Notes: generated by a model not told the origin, from the letters alone. 49,160 nucleotides of DNA from CAZYHS01 sp964647545 (GCA_964647545.1 CAZYHS010000015.1:1-49160), one strand, 5' to 3'. Numbered from the stretch's first letter, positions 33,705 to 42,544 are shown. Made by a program: numbers and translations.

Positions 33705-35285
33705 TCACAATCTTATTCCCGCGCCGCCGCTGAAGGTAAACAGGCTGTTTTCAAATTGCATTGAAGAGCCGAACCATCCGAACAGCCGGCAGATATCGAA
33801 CATGTTGTAACTTAATTCTATTCTTGCTCCGGCCGACAATTGCTCGGCTGGCAAGTTTATACTCGTGCCGGCATCTAGCAGAAATGAAAGACTGAAATTG
33901 CTGGAGGTGTCTGGAAACATCTTCAGTCCCCCGCCGATGTTTGCGGTCGATTTGGACGCTTCTTCAAGATCAAGATAGACCCCCGATACCGCGAGAAGCT
34001 CTATGCCGAGCATTAGTCCAAAGCCGGCCTCTGCACTTAATCCCAATGAACTTTTGAAATCGCTTTTATGGTCCGGCGCGGCCAGTTCGAAACCGCCTTT
34101 GAGGACGAGTCCAAAGCTGAGAGTTCCATGTCTTGCCAGCTCGTCGATATCAATTGGTTGCTTAAGCTCATTTGTCTGGGAGAGCGAGCGCGATAGCTCC
34201 AGCCAGTTTTCCACCGCGTAGCTTCCTCCGGCTAAGGCCGAGTGATCGGCGTTTTTAAGTGTGATTACGCCGCGCCTTTCCCACGCCGAATGGTCGCCGT
34301 GTCTCTCCATTAGTTTGTCTTCGTCGGCGAACACAACCACAAGGTCATCGCTACCTATGAATTCCAGCAATGATCTGTCGGCGATGCTATTAATAACCTC
34401 GATAAAGCCGAAAAGGTCGGTGCTCATTCTTTGGCGTTCGACAAATTCATTTAGCCATTTTTTTTCATGTTCGGGATGAAGATTAAAAAAATAGTCCGCA
34501 AAAGTCGGCGCCATTTTTTCTTGAAAAATAATGTGCGGCGTTTGTTCAAGAGAAAAGAGCCGGTTCATCTTGAACGCGGCAAGTCTTTCATTGCCCGCCG
34601 GAACCATGGTGACCGGAATATATTTTTCGGCCAACTGTGCTTCAGCCCCCGATTTAAATGCAAAATAGAGATCTCTTACGACAATAGAGCCGAGGCTGTG
34701 CCCCATCAGGTATCGTATCCCGTCGTCAGAAGAAGCGGCGCGGATAGCCTTTGCTATATCCTTTGTCAGCATTTCGTAATTGATCGTACTGTCTTTATCG
34801 ATGCACGACGAACCGTTTCCTAACGAGTCGATAAGAACGAGCGGCCTTTTTTCGGCTTTTGCATATTCAACAGCCCCCAAAAGATACATGCCGGCGGTGT
34901 GGAAGAGTCCGCCGATAAAAACATCCGGCTTGGTTTCGCTTGCGTCGGTCGGGGTGATTCTTACGCTTGCCAGAATGTGGCCGCCGACCCTTTCAAATTC
35001 AAAACCGAGCTTGATTCCGTCGGGGTCGCGTTCAGGTAGCAGGAGTTTTTTGCGGAGAGCCGCCTCGCTCTCTGAAATTGTGTCGGGAGAGTTTTTGACC
35101 TCACCGGCAAGTAAAATGAAAAGGTCGGAAGCGTCGAGTTGTCGAGGAGTTGTTTCGCTTGCCAGCTTGACAATTTCGGGGTCTGCAATTTCGGCAACGT
35201 CGATAACATCTCGCTTTGCGCTGTTTAATAGGCCGATGGCCTTAAGTATTGCGGAGTCGGAGTAGTTGTTCACATGTTCGCTCAT
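33705..35285 (-). CDS. Alpha/beta hydrolase with C-terminal barrel-like domain
   Basis: 526 residues. The middle third is an alpha/beta hydrolase: PLVLIDSLGNGSS, nucleophile elbow YLMGHSLGS (Ser about 197), a later acid in VVFADED and a candidate His in LKNADHSAL, together a plausible esterase/lipase triad. The last ~150 residues are Gly-rich with alternating hydrophobic residues (FGLVLKGGFELAAPD, AGFGLMLGIELLAV, FTFSGGAGIRL), as in small outer-membrane or lipocalin-like barrels. No signal peptide is seen at the N terminus (MSEHVNNYSDSAILK), so outer-membrane location is doubtful. I do not recognise this two-part layout as a known family. Confidence 0.65.
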   Translation of the reverse strand: MSEHVNNYSDSAILKAIGLLNSAKRDVIDVAEIADPEIVKLASETTPRQLDASDLFILLAGEVKNSPDTISESEAALRKKLLLPERDPDGIKLGFEFERVGGHILASVRITPTDASETKPDVFIGGLFHTAGMYLLGAVEYAKAEKRPLVLIDSLGNGSSCIDKDSTINYEMLTKDIAKAIRAASSDDGIRYLMGHSLGSIVVRDLYFAFKSGAEAQLAEKYIPVTMVPAGNERLAAFKMNRLFSLEQTPHIIFQEKMAPTFADYFFNLHPEHEKKWLNEFVERQRMSTDLFGFIEVINSIADRSLLEFIGSDDLVVVFADEDKLMERHGDHSAWERRGVITLKNADHSALAGGSYAVENWLELSRSLSQTNELKQPIDIDELARHGTLSFGLVLKGGFELAAPDHKSDFKSSLGLSAEAGFGLMLGIELLAVSGVYLDLEEASKSTANIGGGLKMFPDTSSNFSLSFLLDAGTSINLPAEQLSAGARIELSYNMFDICRLFGWFGSSMQFENSLFTFSGGAGIRL

Positions 35286-35345
35286 ATGAGATGTCTTATC
35301 GGTTAGGATCGAAAAATGTTGCTCGGTATGTTCTAACTGCTTGAT

Positions 35346-36284
35346 TTAAATGTCGTATTTGAACATCAAGCCGCCCCAGACAAAGTCGGGTTCGTCTAAG
35401 TCGCGCCTTACCGATTCAGGGAGCGTGACCACAACGTGCACTACCGGCGAGATAATGAAATTCTCGCTTGTCTTGGCGTTTAGAGATAAAACGTATTCAA
35501 AATTATTTGCTTCGGTGCCGACATTCCCAATTCTATATTTGTTCCAATCTTGTCCGGCGATCGCGATTTGCGCCGAGGTGTCCAGCGACAGAAATGAATT
35601 AAAATCGTGATGAAATAAAATCCCGACATCGTGGTAAGTTGAGAATTTGTGCGGCGGATAGACGTAGTAGAACCCGTCGGCATAAGGTGTGAACGGGCCG
35701 ATTTCATAGGACATGTGCCATTGCGGCCTGATGATGTTGCGGCTCGAATAATTAAGTGATTGCGGATCTTTGTTCATGAACAAAAGAAAGTTCACTGACG
35801 GGATGAAGTTGAAATTCCCGATTCGCAGGCTGTAATAAGGGGTAATATCGAGCTCGTTAAATTGCCATTGGTTCGGCTCGTTGTTTAAAACGAAGTTCGA
35901 CCATAACGAAACGCCGATGTTATAGGCTTCCAACGTGAGAGAAGGCTGCCAGACGGGCCCGTCGCTCGACGGCAAGCCTTTTGAAACATATTTTGTGAAA
36001 AAGTCGAACTCGAACAAGATGTCTAGATTTTTGAGAATATCTTCTGGGCGTTCTTTGGCGACCTGCCTTTGATACGCGCCGCGAGGCCTCTTCATGTGGC
36101 GTTCGATGTTGTGCAGATTTATCGACGGCTCCACCGGAACTTCCAGTACTCTCACGGAGTCGTGTTTTTCAACGACGATCTCCTTTTCGGGCCCCTGACC
36201 GTCGCCGGTGAAAGCGCTGCTCGAAGAAGAGAGGGTAAATAGTAACGCCAAAATCCCGAAAGTAAGGATGTTTTTAAGCGGCAT
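35346..36284 (-). CDS. Outer-membrane beta-barrel protein
   Basis: 312 residues with a signal peptide (hydrophobic ILTFGILALLFTLSSSSSAF). After a ~70-residue linker comes a barrel-like region with FEFDFFTKYVSKGLPSSDGP, which resembles the start of a conserved family of bacterial outer-membrane barrels of unknown function, then aromatic-rich strands (VSLWSNFVLNNEPNQWQF, HMSYEIGPFTPYADGFYYV). It ends FVWGGLMFKYDI. GAGG precedes the ATG. It is divergent from the aminotransferase and 60 bases after the hydrolase on the same strand. Substrate unknown. Confidence 0.78.
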   Translation of the reverse strand: MPLKNILTFGILALLFTLSSSSSAFTGDGQGPEKEIVVEKHDSVRVLEVPVEPSINLHNIERHMKRPRGAYQRQVAKERPEDILKNLDILFEFDFFTKYVSKGLPSSDGPVWQPSLTLEAYNIGVSLWSNFVLNNEPNQWQFNELDITPYYSLRIGNFNFIPSVNFLLFMNKDPQSLNYSSRNIIRPQWHMSYEIGPFTPYADGFYYVYPPHKFSTYHDVGILFHHDFNSFLSLDTSAQIAIAGQDWNKYRIGNVGTEANNFEYVLSLNAKTSENFIISPVVHVVVTLPESVRRDLDEPDFVWGGLMFKYDI

Positions 36285-36383
36285 TTGCCTCTGCTATTGC
36301 ACGAGTTTTTTTAATATGCAAGCCGCTCGGAAGTTTTTGATTTTCAATTGACTTTCGCCCGCAAAAAGTGGCTCTTTGCGGCT

Positions 36384-37577
36384 ATGATCACATCGGCACC
36401 TAGAATAGACCACGTAAAATACGCAATTAGAAACATCGTCAATGAAGCTCAGGCGCTTGAGAAAAACGGCCTTAAGATTCTCTATCTAAACATCGGCGAT
36501 CCGTGCAAATTCGACTTTCAGCCGCCTCGCCACATCATTGACGCGGTTCATAAGGCGATGCTCGACGGCTTTAACGGCTACACACATTCTTACGGCATAC
36601 TCGAAGCACGCCGCGCAATTGCCGAAGACGAGCACCGCAAAGGCAAAGAGGGGATCACCGAAGATGACGTGATCGTGACAAGCGGCGCGTCCGAAGCGAT
36701 CGAAATTGCAATGACGGCCCTTTTGTCCGAAGGCGAAAACATTTTAATGCCGTCGCCGGGCTATCCGCTCTACAATGCGATCGTCGGCAAGCTCGGGCTC
36801 GTCGAAAATAATTACATGCTCGTCGAAGAGAACGGCTGGCAGCCCGATCCCGAAGACATCAAAAAGCGGATCAACAAAAAGACAAAGGCGATTGTTTTGA
36901 TCAATCCGAACAATCCGACCGGCTCGATCTGTTCGCTTGAGACAATGAAGGCCATCATTAAACTTGCCGAAGAACACAATCTCGTAATTTTTTCTGACGA
37001 GATTTATTCGAAGCTCTTTTTTGATCAGCCGCCGGTTTCGATCGCAACGCTGACCGACAAAGTGCCGGTGATAAGTTTCGACGGACTTTCAAAATCTTAT
37101 GTTGTGCCGGGCTGGAGAATCGGCTGGATGACGTTTACCAACCGCGCCAAAATGGAACAGCTTATCGCCGCGATCAAGCGAATTGCCGAAGCAAGGCTTT
37201 GCGCCCCCGGCCCTCAACAGTTTGCGGTGAAACCAGCGCTTGAAGGCGACCAGTCGCACATTCAAGACATGCTTGTTCGTTTGCAAAAGAGGTTCAAAAC
37301 CATCAACGATAAGCTCTCCGCAATTAAAGGTTTTAAGATCGTCGCTCCAAAGGCGGCGTTTTACGCAATGGCTAGATTTGATCACCCGAATGTGAAAGAC
37401 GACGAAGTCTTTGTGAAGCAGCTCCTCAAAGAGACCGGCGTTCTTGTTGTGCACGGTTCGGGGTTTGGTTACGACCGTGAAAAGGGGACGTTTAGAATCG
37501 TTTTCCTCCCGCCTGAAGCAACGCTTGCTGCGGCAGGAGACAAAATTCGCGAGTTTATCGAGAAACATTATTCGTAG
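36384..37577 (+). CDS. Class I/II aminotransferase, alanine-aminotransferase-like
   Basis: 397 residues from ATG 36384 (36348 adds a poor N terminus). PLP-dependent fold-type I enzyme. Seen: IGDPCKFDFQPPRHI, GYTHSYGILEARRAIAEDE, TSGASEAIEIAM (cofactor phosphate), INPNNPTGSICS, FSDEIYSKL, and the Schiff-base lysine in SFDGLSKSYVVPGWRIGW, with the substrate-carboxylate Arg in GTFRIVFLPP. It is closest in pattern to archaeal/bacterial alanine or broad-specificity (AlaA-type) aminotransferases. The exact amino donor is not settled. Confidence 0.88.
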   Translation: MITSAPRIDHVKYAIRNIVNEAQALEKNGLKILYLNIGDPCKFDFQPPRHIIDAVHKAMLDGFNGYTHSYGILEARRAIAEDEHRKGKEGITEDDVIVTSGASEAIEIAMTALLSEGENILMPSPGYPLYNAIVGKLGLVENNYMLVEENGWQPDPEDIKKRINKKTKAIVLINPNNPTGSICSLETMKAIIKLAEEHNLVIFSDEIYSKLFFDQPPVSIATLTDKVPVISFDGLSKSYVVPGWRIGWMTFTNRAKMEQLIAAIKRIAEARLCAPGPQQFAVKPALEGDQSHIQDMLVRLQKRFKTINDKLSAIKGFKIVAPKAAFYAMARFDHPNVKDDEVFVKQLLKETGVLVVHGSGFGYDREKGTFRIVFLPPEATLAAAGDKIREFIEKHYS

Positions 37578-37589
37578 TTTGTAACTGTG

Positions 37590-37666
37590 AGTCATTGCGA
37601 GCGTGAGCGAAGCAATCCAGTGAAATAAACTGGATCGCCACGAACCTAAAGGGGCTCGCGATGACT
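37590..37666. repeat. MITE-like imperfect palindrome
   Basis: A 77-base inverted-repeat element: outer arms AGTCATTGCGAGC (37590-37602) and GCTCGCGATGACT (37654-37666) pair with one G-T mismatch, and an inner ATCCAGT/ACTGGAT stem (37615-37621, 37629-37635) adds a second. The TCATTGCGAGC-type arm recurs widely as a mobile intergenic palindrome in many bacteria. It ends inside the first possible codons of the next ORF. Confidence 0.7.
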
Positions 37667-37681
37667 AAGAAAAGGAAACTT

Positions 37682-38794
37682 ATGTCATCTGAAGAAAAAA
37701 TTGTCTGGTGGGGCTTTGACCACGTTGAAAAATTCATGCGCGACGGCTTTATGGCGATCGGCACGCCCGAAGAAGAGGCAAAAATTTGCGCCGATGTGCT
37801 TATTACAGCCGATAAACGCGGCATCGATTCACACGGGGTCGGTCGTTTCAAACCGATCTACCTCGATCGCATCTGGGCCGGCACTCAGGAGCCGAAAACC
37901 AAATTTGAAATTGTGCGCGAAACGCCGACGACCGCCGTCATCGACGGTCACAACGGCATGGGACACTACATCGCCTACCGCGCTAACAAAATGGCGATTG
38001 AAAAAGCCAAAAAGAACGGACTCGGCATGACGGTCGTGCGCAACTCAACGCACTACGGCGCCGCCTGTTACTATCCGCTCATGGCAATTGAAGAGGGCTG
38101 TATTGGAATTACCGGCACGAACGCGCGCCCGTCAATTGCACCGACTTGGGGCGTTGAGCCGATGCTTGGCACAAATCCTCTTACTGTCGGCATGCCAACA
38201 GACGAGGCTTTTCCGTTCATGCTCGACTGCGCAACAAGCGTGACTCAGCGTGGAAAGCTCGAAGTATACGACCGCCTCGGCAAAGAATTGCCGCTTGGCT
38301 GGGTGATTGGCGAAGATGGCCAGTATCGCACCGACACAAAGCAGGTGCTCGTAGACCTGACCAAAGATAAAGCTGCGCTCACTCCGATCGGTGGCCTTGG
38401 CGAAGAGACGGGCGGTTACAAAGGCTATGGCTACGCATGTGTTGTCGAACTTCTTTCGACCGCTTTGTCGCAGGCGAACTTTTTGAAAATGCTCATCGGT
38501 GTCGATAGCGCCGGCAAAAAGACGCCTATCTTGCTTGGACATTTTTTCATCGCCGTTAATATCGAGGCGTTTGTCGACCTTCCCGATTTCAAGAAACACG
38601 CCGGACAGATCATGCGCGATCTGCGTGCATCAAAGAAAGCAAAAGGCGCCGAGCGCATCTACACGCCGGGCGAAAAAGAGCATGACGCGTGGCTCTACCG
38701 CAAGGACAAGGGCGTGCCGTTCAACGAACCCCTCATGCGCGACTTCAAAGTTGTGAACGAAAAGTTGAACTTAGGCTACAAACTACCGTTCTAA
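37682..38794 (+). CDS. Malate/L-lactate dehydrogenase family oxidoreductase (Ldh-2)
   Basis: 370 residues from ATG 37682, preferred because AAGGA lies just upstream and because the earlier ATG at 37661 lies inside the palindromic repeat. NAD(P)-dependent 2-hydroxyacid dehydrogenase of the YlbC/YiaK/MdhB fold, unrelated to classical MDH. Seen are the catalytic-site GIDSHGVGRFKPIYLDRI, the STHYGAACYYP loop, MLGTNPLTVGMPTDEAFPFMLD and GGYKGYGYACVVELLS. Substrate (malate, lactate or sulfolactate-like acid) is unresolved. A bidirectional terminator follows. Confidence 0.9.
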   Translation: MSSEEKIVWWGFDHVEKFMRDGFMAIGTPEEEAKICADVLITADKRGIDSHGVGRFKPIYLDRIWAGTQEPKTKFEIVRETPTTAVIDGHNGMGHYIAYRANKMAIEKAKKNGLGMTVVRNSTHYGAACYYPLMAIEEGCIGITGTNARPSIAPTWGVEPMLGTNPLTVGMPTDEAFPFMLDCATSVTQRGKLEVYDRLGKELPLGWVIGEDGQYRTDTKQVLVDLTKDKAALTPIGGLGEETGGYKGYGYACVVELLSTALSQANFLKMLIGVDSAGKKTPILLGHFFIAVNIEAFVDLPDFKKHAGQIMRDLRASKKAKGAERIYTPGEKEHDAWLYRKDKGVPFNEPLMRDFKVVNEKLNLGYKLPF

Positions 38795-38814
38795 ATCGAC
38801 GCTTCATAAAAATC

Positions 38815-38850
38815 AAAAAGCCCCGCGTGAAATTCAAGCGGGGCTTTTGT
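38815..38850. terminator. Bidirectional Rho-independent terminator
   Basis: AAAAAGCCCCGC (38815-38826) and GCGGGGCTTTT (38838-38848) form a 7-bp GC stem with A/T flanks on both sides, so it can stop transcripts from the Ldh-2 gene and from the convergent lipoprotein operon. Confidence 0.9.
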
Positions 38851-38864
38851 TTATCAGCGTAAGT

Positions 38865-39350
38865 TTACAGTTTGTCCGACTTTAATTTTGAAATCTCATT
38901 TTGAAGCTCACCAAGTGGCGCATCGGTCTCTTCAAGGGAAGAGCCACAACCTCCGACAACGTTAAATTCATTCACCTCTTTACCTGCCTCCTTGAATTTA
39001 TAGATGACCACCCCTCCGCCGACACAGCCTCCGCTAATGTCGAGCTGAATGTGAGTTTTAATTTCGGCCTTGTCGATCAAACTCGCAAGCGTCGCAATTT
39101 CGTCGTCCGAAAGTTTTGCAGATTTTTCGGATGTTATTGTTTCAGCGCCGCCGATGTCGATGCTTTTGAGTGTTTCTTTGATGGTTCCGTTGTTATCCAC
39201 GGTTGTGACGATTTGGGCGCGTGGAAATCCGGTCGTCCAGTTCCCGACAATCGTTGTCATTTCCCATGCAGGATGCTGATTATGATCGAGAGCCTGTGAA
39301 CATGAAATTAATAAACCAAAAACGGCAAGCAGAGATAATTTAAGCTTCAT
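38865..39350 (-). CDS. Hypothetical lipoprotein
   Basis: 161 residues. A short signal peptide (KLKLSLLAVFGLLISC) ends at a cysteine in a lipobox-like LISC. The rest has a beta-rich middle (IVTTVDNNGTIKETLKS) and several cysteines (GGCVGGG, GGCG), and ends in a charged helix (ELQNEISKLKSDKL). No family is recognised. It is 8 bases after a second small exported gene on the same strand and probably co-transcribed with it. Confidence 0.68.
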   Translation of the reverse strand: MKLKLSLLAVFGLLISCSQALDHNQHPAWEMTTIVGNWTTGFPRAQIVTTVDNNGTIKETLKSIDIGGAETITSEKSAKLSDDEIATLASLIDKAEIKTHIQLDISGGCVGGGVVIYKFKEAGKEVNEFNVVGGCGSSLEETDAPLGELQNEISKLKSDKL

Positions 39351-39358
39351 GTTGCCTC

Positions 39359-39676
39359 TTAGTTGAAAGGTTCAACGTGTGTGACGATAAAATCGCCGTT
39401 TGACGGGTCGTAGTGGCTTGTTAAATTGACGTCCTTTTTAAAGAACGGATTTAGATTGTTGTTGTTCCATTTATCGTTAACTTTTAATTCGACCTCTTTG
39501 CCGTCTTTGTTGACCGTGATCGTATTGTCGGCAGTTGTTTTAGGGTCATTTTCGTTAAAGCGTTTGAGGGTAGCCTTCTCTTTTTTCACCGGAAGGCTTG
39601 TCTTTGCATTATCGGCTTGAGCTGCCGATGCAAAACAGAACGCAAATCCCGCCACCAGCAATAGAATTCTTTTCAT
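39359..39676 (-). CDS. Hypothetical small exported protein
   Basis: 105 residues from ATG 39676, which has AAAGGAGA upstream. A clear signal peptide (KRILLLVAGFAFCFASAAQA) precedes an 85-residue Lys/Asn-rich mature protein (NENDPKTTADNTITV, NDKWNNNNLNPFFKKDV). Probably periplasmic. No family recognised. First gene of the pair with the lipoprotein, divergent from the export operon. Confidence 0.65.
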   Translation of the reverse strand: MKRILLLVAGFAFCFASAAQADNAKTSLPVKKEKATLKRFNENDPKTTADNTITVNKDGKEVELKVNDKWNNNNLNPFFKKDVNLTSHYDPSNGDFIVTHVEPFN

Positions 39677-39719
39677 AGTCTCTCCTTTGACTGTTTTTTG
39701 TCCGGCCGGCACATAATTT

Positions 39720-39746
39720 TTGACAACCAGTGACCCTTTCTATAGC
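39720..39746 (+). promoter_or_regulatory. Candidate promoter of the export operon
   Basis: A consensus TTGACA (39720-39725) is followed by 15 bases and TATAGC (39741-39746); TAGCAT at 39743 gives 17-base spacing. Transcription would begin only a few bases before the ATG at 39759, which has no ribosome-binding site. Boxes seen, activity inferred. Confidence 0.45.
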
Positions 39747-39758
39747 ATGCTTTTACTC

Positions 39759-41069
39759 ATGAAAAAGAGCCTTTTCTTTGCTTTTCTTCTTTTGGTTTGT
39801 TCATCGGCTTCTGCTCAAACTTCGCGATTAATTTCGTTTAAAGACGCCGAAGAGCTTGCCTTGAAAAACTCACCGCAGATACTAGCGCAGCAATTTGCCG
39901 CAGATTCTGCCTATCAGCAGGCCGAGGCGCAAAAATTGCAGCGCTTTCCAACGCTGAGTCTCAACGCGCAGAGCATGTTCATGTCGAAGGTCGGTAAAAT
40001 AGAAATTCCTTCGATGGGCATAACAAACACGGTTGGTTCGCACACGAATTGGTCTGTCAGCCCAACGTTAAATTTTGTCGTTTGGGATACCGGCCAAATT
40101 TTGAAAAAGGCGAAGAGTTTAAGATTTGCAGCCAACGCGCAAACTGAACTGATGAATTTCGACAAGAGGCAGGTCTTGCTTTCAGTTCGCAGCGCTTACG
40201 TTGGAGTTGCTCTTGCGAAAGAGCAGGTAAGACTCGTCAAAGAGTCGCTTGCTTTGGCCAAAGCTCAATACGCATACGTTTTCAGCCGATTTAAAGCCGG
40301 ATCCTCAGACAAGTTTGATTTGACCGTCGCTCATCAGGAGATGACAGACCGCGAAAAAGATTTAGAGCAGGCCGAAGGCGAATTACTTGTTTCAAAGCGG
40401 GCGTTGGCTGCAGCACTTGCGATAGAAGATGAAATTATTAGGGCCGAAGAAATTGACGTCGAGCCGATCGATGTTCCGCTCAAGGCGCTATCTCCTAAAT
40501 CAAACGTTGTTTTTAACGCCGAAGATCATCCGCAGGTGAAAGCCTTGGCCGATCAATCGCTTTCGGCGCAATATTCAGCCAAGAGCATCTTCGCGAAGTA
40601 TTTTCCTGAAATCACGCTCAAAGGTTCGGCCGGCTACGAATATCCAAACCTCGGACAGAACGAAACGATCCAGCAGAACAGATTGACGCTTGGTCTTTCA
40701 ATGCCGATCTTTGACTGGGGCAGGATCTGGCAGGAAACAAAGAGCCAGAAATTTCAGGCTAAGTCTGCAGACGAACAGAAACGTCAGACAAAAATCGACC
40801 TTGTGCGCGATGTTTCGGAAACCCGCGATTGGATCGAGACCTACAAAAAACTTCAGGTGGCAAACAACAGGGTTGTGAAAGATGCAGTTGAAGTCGCCAG
40901 ACTCTCATTTGATTCCTATAAGATTGGCCGCGTGATTTTTCTGGATGTCCAGCGCGCGAACGTGAAGGAGTTGTCGGCCAAAGTAGATGCAGCAAGAAAC
41001 GACGCGAACCTTACCGTACAAATTGCAAAGCTTCTGGCTCTTGCGATGGACGAAGGAGATCTTAAATGA
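39759..41069 (+). CDS. TolC-like outer-membrane efflux protein
   Basis: 436 residues from ATG 39759, which opens a signal peptide (KKSLFFAFLLLVCSSASAQ). The mature protein is two helical OEP repeats with coiled-coil heptads (for example LSVRSAYVGVALAKEQVRLV and YKKLQVANNRVVKDAVEVA) and barrel strands (NWSVSPTLNFVVWDTGQIL, RLTLGLSMPIFDWGRIW). It would form the exit duct for the export complex encoded downstream. The stop overlaps the adaptor ATG (ATGA). Confidence 0.9.
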   Translation: MKKSLFFAFLLLVCSSASAQTSRLISFKDAEELALKNSPQILAQQFAADSAYQQAEAQKLQRFPTLSLNAQSMFMSKVGKIEIPSMGITNTVGSHTNWSVSPTLNFVVWDTGQILKKAKSLRFAANAQTELMNFDKRQVLLSVRSAYVGVALAKEQVRLVKESLALAKAQYAYVFSRFKAGSSDKFDLTVAHQEMTDREKDLEQAEGELLVSKRALAAALAIEDEIIRAEEIDVEPIDVPLKALSPKSNVVFNAEDHPQVKALADQSLSAQYSAKSIFAKYFPEITLKGSAGYEYPNLGQNETIQQNRLTLGLSMPIFDWGRIWQETKSQKFQAKSADEQKRQTKIDLVRDVSETRDWIETYKKLQVANNRVVKDAVEVARLSFDSYKIGRVIFLDVQRANVKELSAKVDAARNDANLTVQIAKLLALAMDEGDLK

Positions 41070-41815
41070 TCAAAAAGCTACAAGAGTTTAAAAAAATAAA
41101 AATTAATAAGATGTTCATTTTGCCGGCAATTCTTCTGCTGGCAGCCGTAGTTTATCTTGTCTATCCCAGCGGCGAATCGATTTATGTCGGCACGATAGAA
41201 GTCACCGAAATTGACGTTGCACCGCGCGTGTCTAGCCAAATCGCCAAGCGGCTTGTTGACGAAGGCGATTTTGTAAAAGAGGGGCAGCCTATCTATAAGT
41301 TGACCTGCGAAAATTATCTCATCGACCTCGACAAATCAGGGGCCGACTTCGAGCGCGCAAAAAAACTTCTCGCCGGCGGTAACATGTCTCCGGAGACCTA
41401 CGATTCGTACAGAAAGAGCTTTGAGCTCGCAAAACTTAACGTCGATTGGTGCACCGTTCTGGCCCCGATGGACGGCACGGTCCTTACGAAATTTCACGAA
41501 GCCGGCGATTACGTTTCGACTGGAACGCGCCTTATGGCCATGGGAGACCTAACCGACGTGTGGGCATATGTCTATGTCGCGCAGCCGATGCTTGTTAAAC
41601 TTTCGATTGGCCAAGCTGTTACCGGCGTTCTTCCCGAGCTCTCAAATAAAAAAATCGCAGGCAAAATTATTCATATCAAAGACGAAGCCGAGTTCACTCC
41701 CAAAAATGTGCAAACCCGAAAAGAGAGAACGCGGCTTGTTTACGGCGTAAAAATCAAATTCGACAACAAAGAAAATCTGCTCAAACCCGGAATGCCTATC
41801 GAGGTGAGATTCTAA
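41066..41815 (+). CDS. HlyD-family periplasmic adaptor with short hairpin
   Basis: 249 residues. One N-terminal membrane segment (MFILPAILLLAAVVYLVY), then a lipoyl-like domain (RVSSQIAKRLVDEGDFVKEGQPI), a brief helical hairpin of roughly 45 residues (ENYLIDLDKSGADFERAKK to FELAKLNVDW), the returning lipoyl half (LAPMDGTVLTKFHEAGDYV) and a beta-barrel domain. In YbhG/MacA relatives the hairpin is far longer. It should link the inner-membrane ABC exporter to the TolC-like protein. Coupled to both neighbours. Confidence 0.88.
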   Translation: MIKKLQEFKKIKINKMFILPAILLLAAVVYLVYPSGESIYVGTIEVTEIDVAPRVSSQIAKRLVDEGDFVKEGQPIYKLTCENYLIDLDKSGADFERAKKLLAGGNMSPETYDSYRKSFELAKLNVDWCTVLAPMDGTVLTKFHEAGDYVSTGTRLMAMGDLTDVWAYVYVAQPMLVKLSIGQAVTGVLPELSNKKIAGKIIHIKDEAEFTPKNVQTRKERTRLVYGVKIKFDNKENLLKPGMPIEVRF

Positions 41816-41818
41816 AAC

Positions 41819-42544
41819 ATGCCAGTCTCCGTAGAGATCAAAGGCGTTTCCAAAATTTTTAAAAAGGGCAACAAAGCTCTCGACAGTATCTCCATCAATT
41901 TTACGGAAGGACGCCTTCACGGCCTGATCGGCTCTGAAGGGGCTGGCAAAACAACGCTGCTGCGGGTTTTGATCGGCCTGCTTAATATAAGTGGCGGAGG
42001 TCTGGTCTGGCGTGAGGATGGCAAAGAGATAAAATTTGAAGAGATTCGGGACAAAATTTCCTACATGCCCGGAGCCCAAAGTCTCTACCCCGACCTTTCA
42101 ATCAGAGAACATTTGGAGTTTTTCAGAGATCTCTACCGGCTTTCGCACGACGAGTTTCAAAAGCAGAGCAGCGAACTTTTACAAGTCACTCGCCTCGACA
42201 AATTCATGGAGAGGCGTGCTGGGCAACTTTCAGGTGGCATGTACAAAAAGTTGGGGCTCATGTGCGCTCTGTTGCAGCGTCCGAAAGTTTTGCTTTTGGA
42301 CGAACCGACAAACGGCGTCGATCCAATAAGTCGACGCGAGTTTTGGGACCTTCTCTATAAATTAAGCGCCGAAAAGATTTTAATTGTTATTTCCACCGCC
42401 TACATGGACGAGGCCGAACGCTGTTTTGAAGCACATTTGCTGGATGCTGGTCATCACCTTGCAAGTGGCGAGCCAAGAAAGCTTTTGGCAGATGCCGGTG
42501 TGAAAAGTTTCGACGAGTTTTACATTAAGCGGAGCGCGAAATGA
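41819..42544 (+). CDS. ABC exporter ATPase, subunit 1 (canonical signature, atypical Q/H loops)
   Basis: 241 residues. Walker A GSEGAGKTTLLRVL, signature LSGGMYKKLGL and Walker B VLLLDEPTNGVDP are normal. The Q-loop reads YMPGAQSLYPDLS, with Gly where Gln is usual, and the H-loop reads ISTAYMDEAE, with Ala for His. These are traits of the N-terminal halves of YbhF/RbbA-type double ATPases. It should pair with the next gene product. It overlaps that gene by 4 bases. Confidence 0.9.
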   Translation: MPVSVEIKGVSKIFKKGNKALDSISINFTEGRLHGLIGSEGAGKTTLLRVLIGLLNISGGGLVWREDGKEIKFEEIRDKISYMPGAQSLYPDLSIREHLEFFRDLYRLSHDEFQKQSSELLQVTRLDKFMERRAGQLSGGMYKKLGLMCALLQRPKVLLLDEPTNGVDPISRREFWDLLYKLSAEKILIVISTAYMDEAERCFEAHLLDAGHHLASGEPRKLLADAGVKSFDEFYIKRSAK

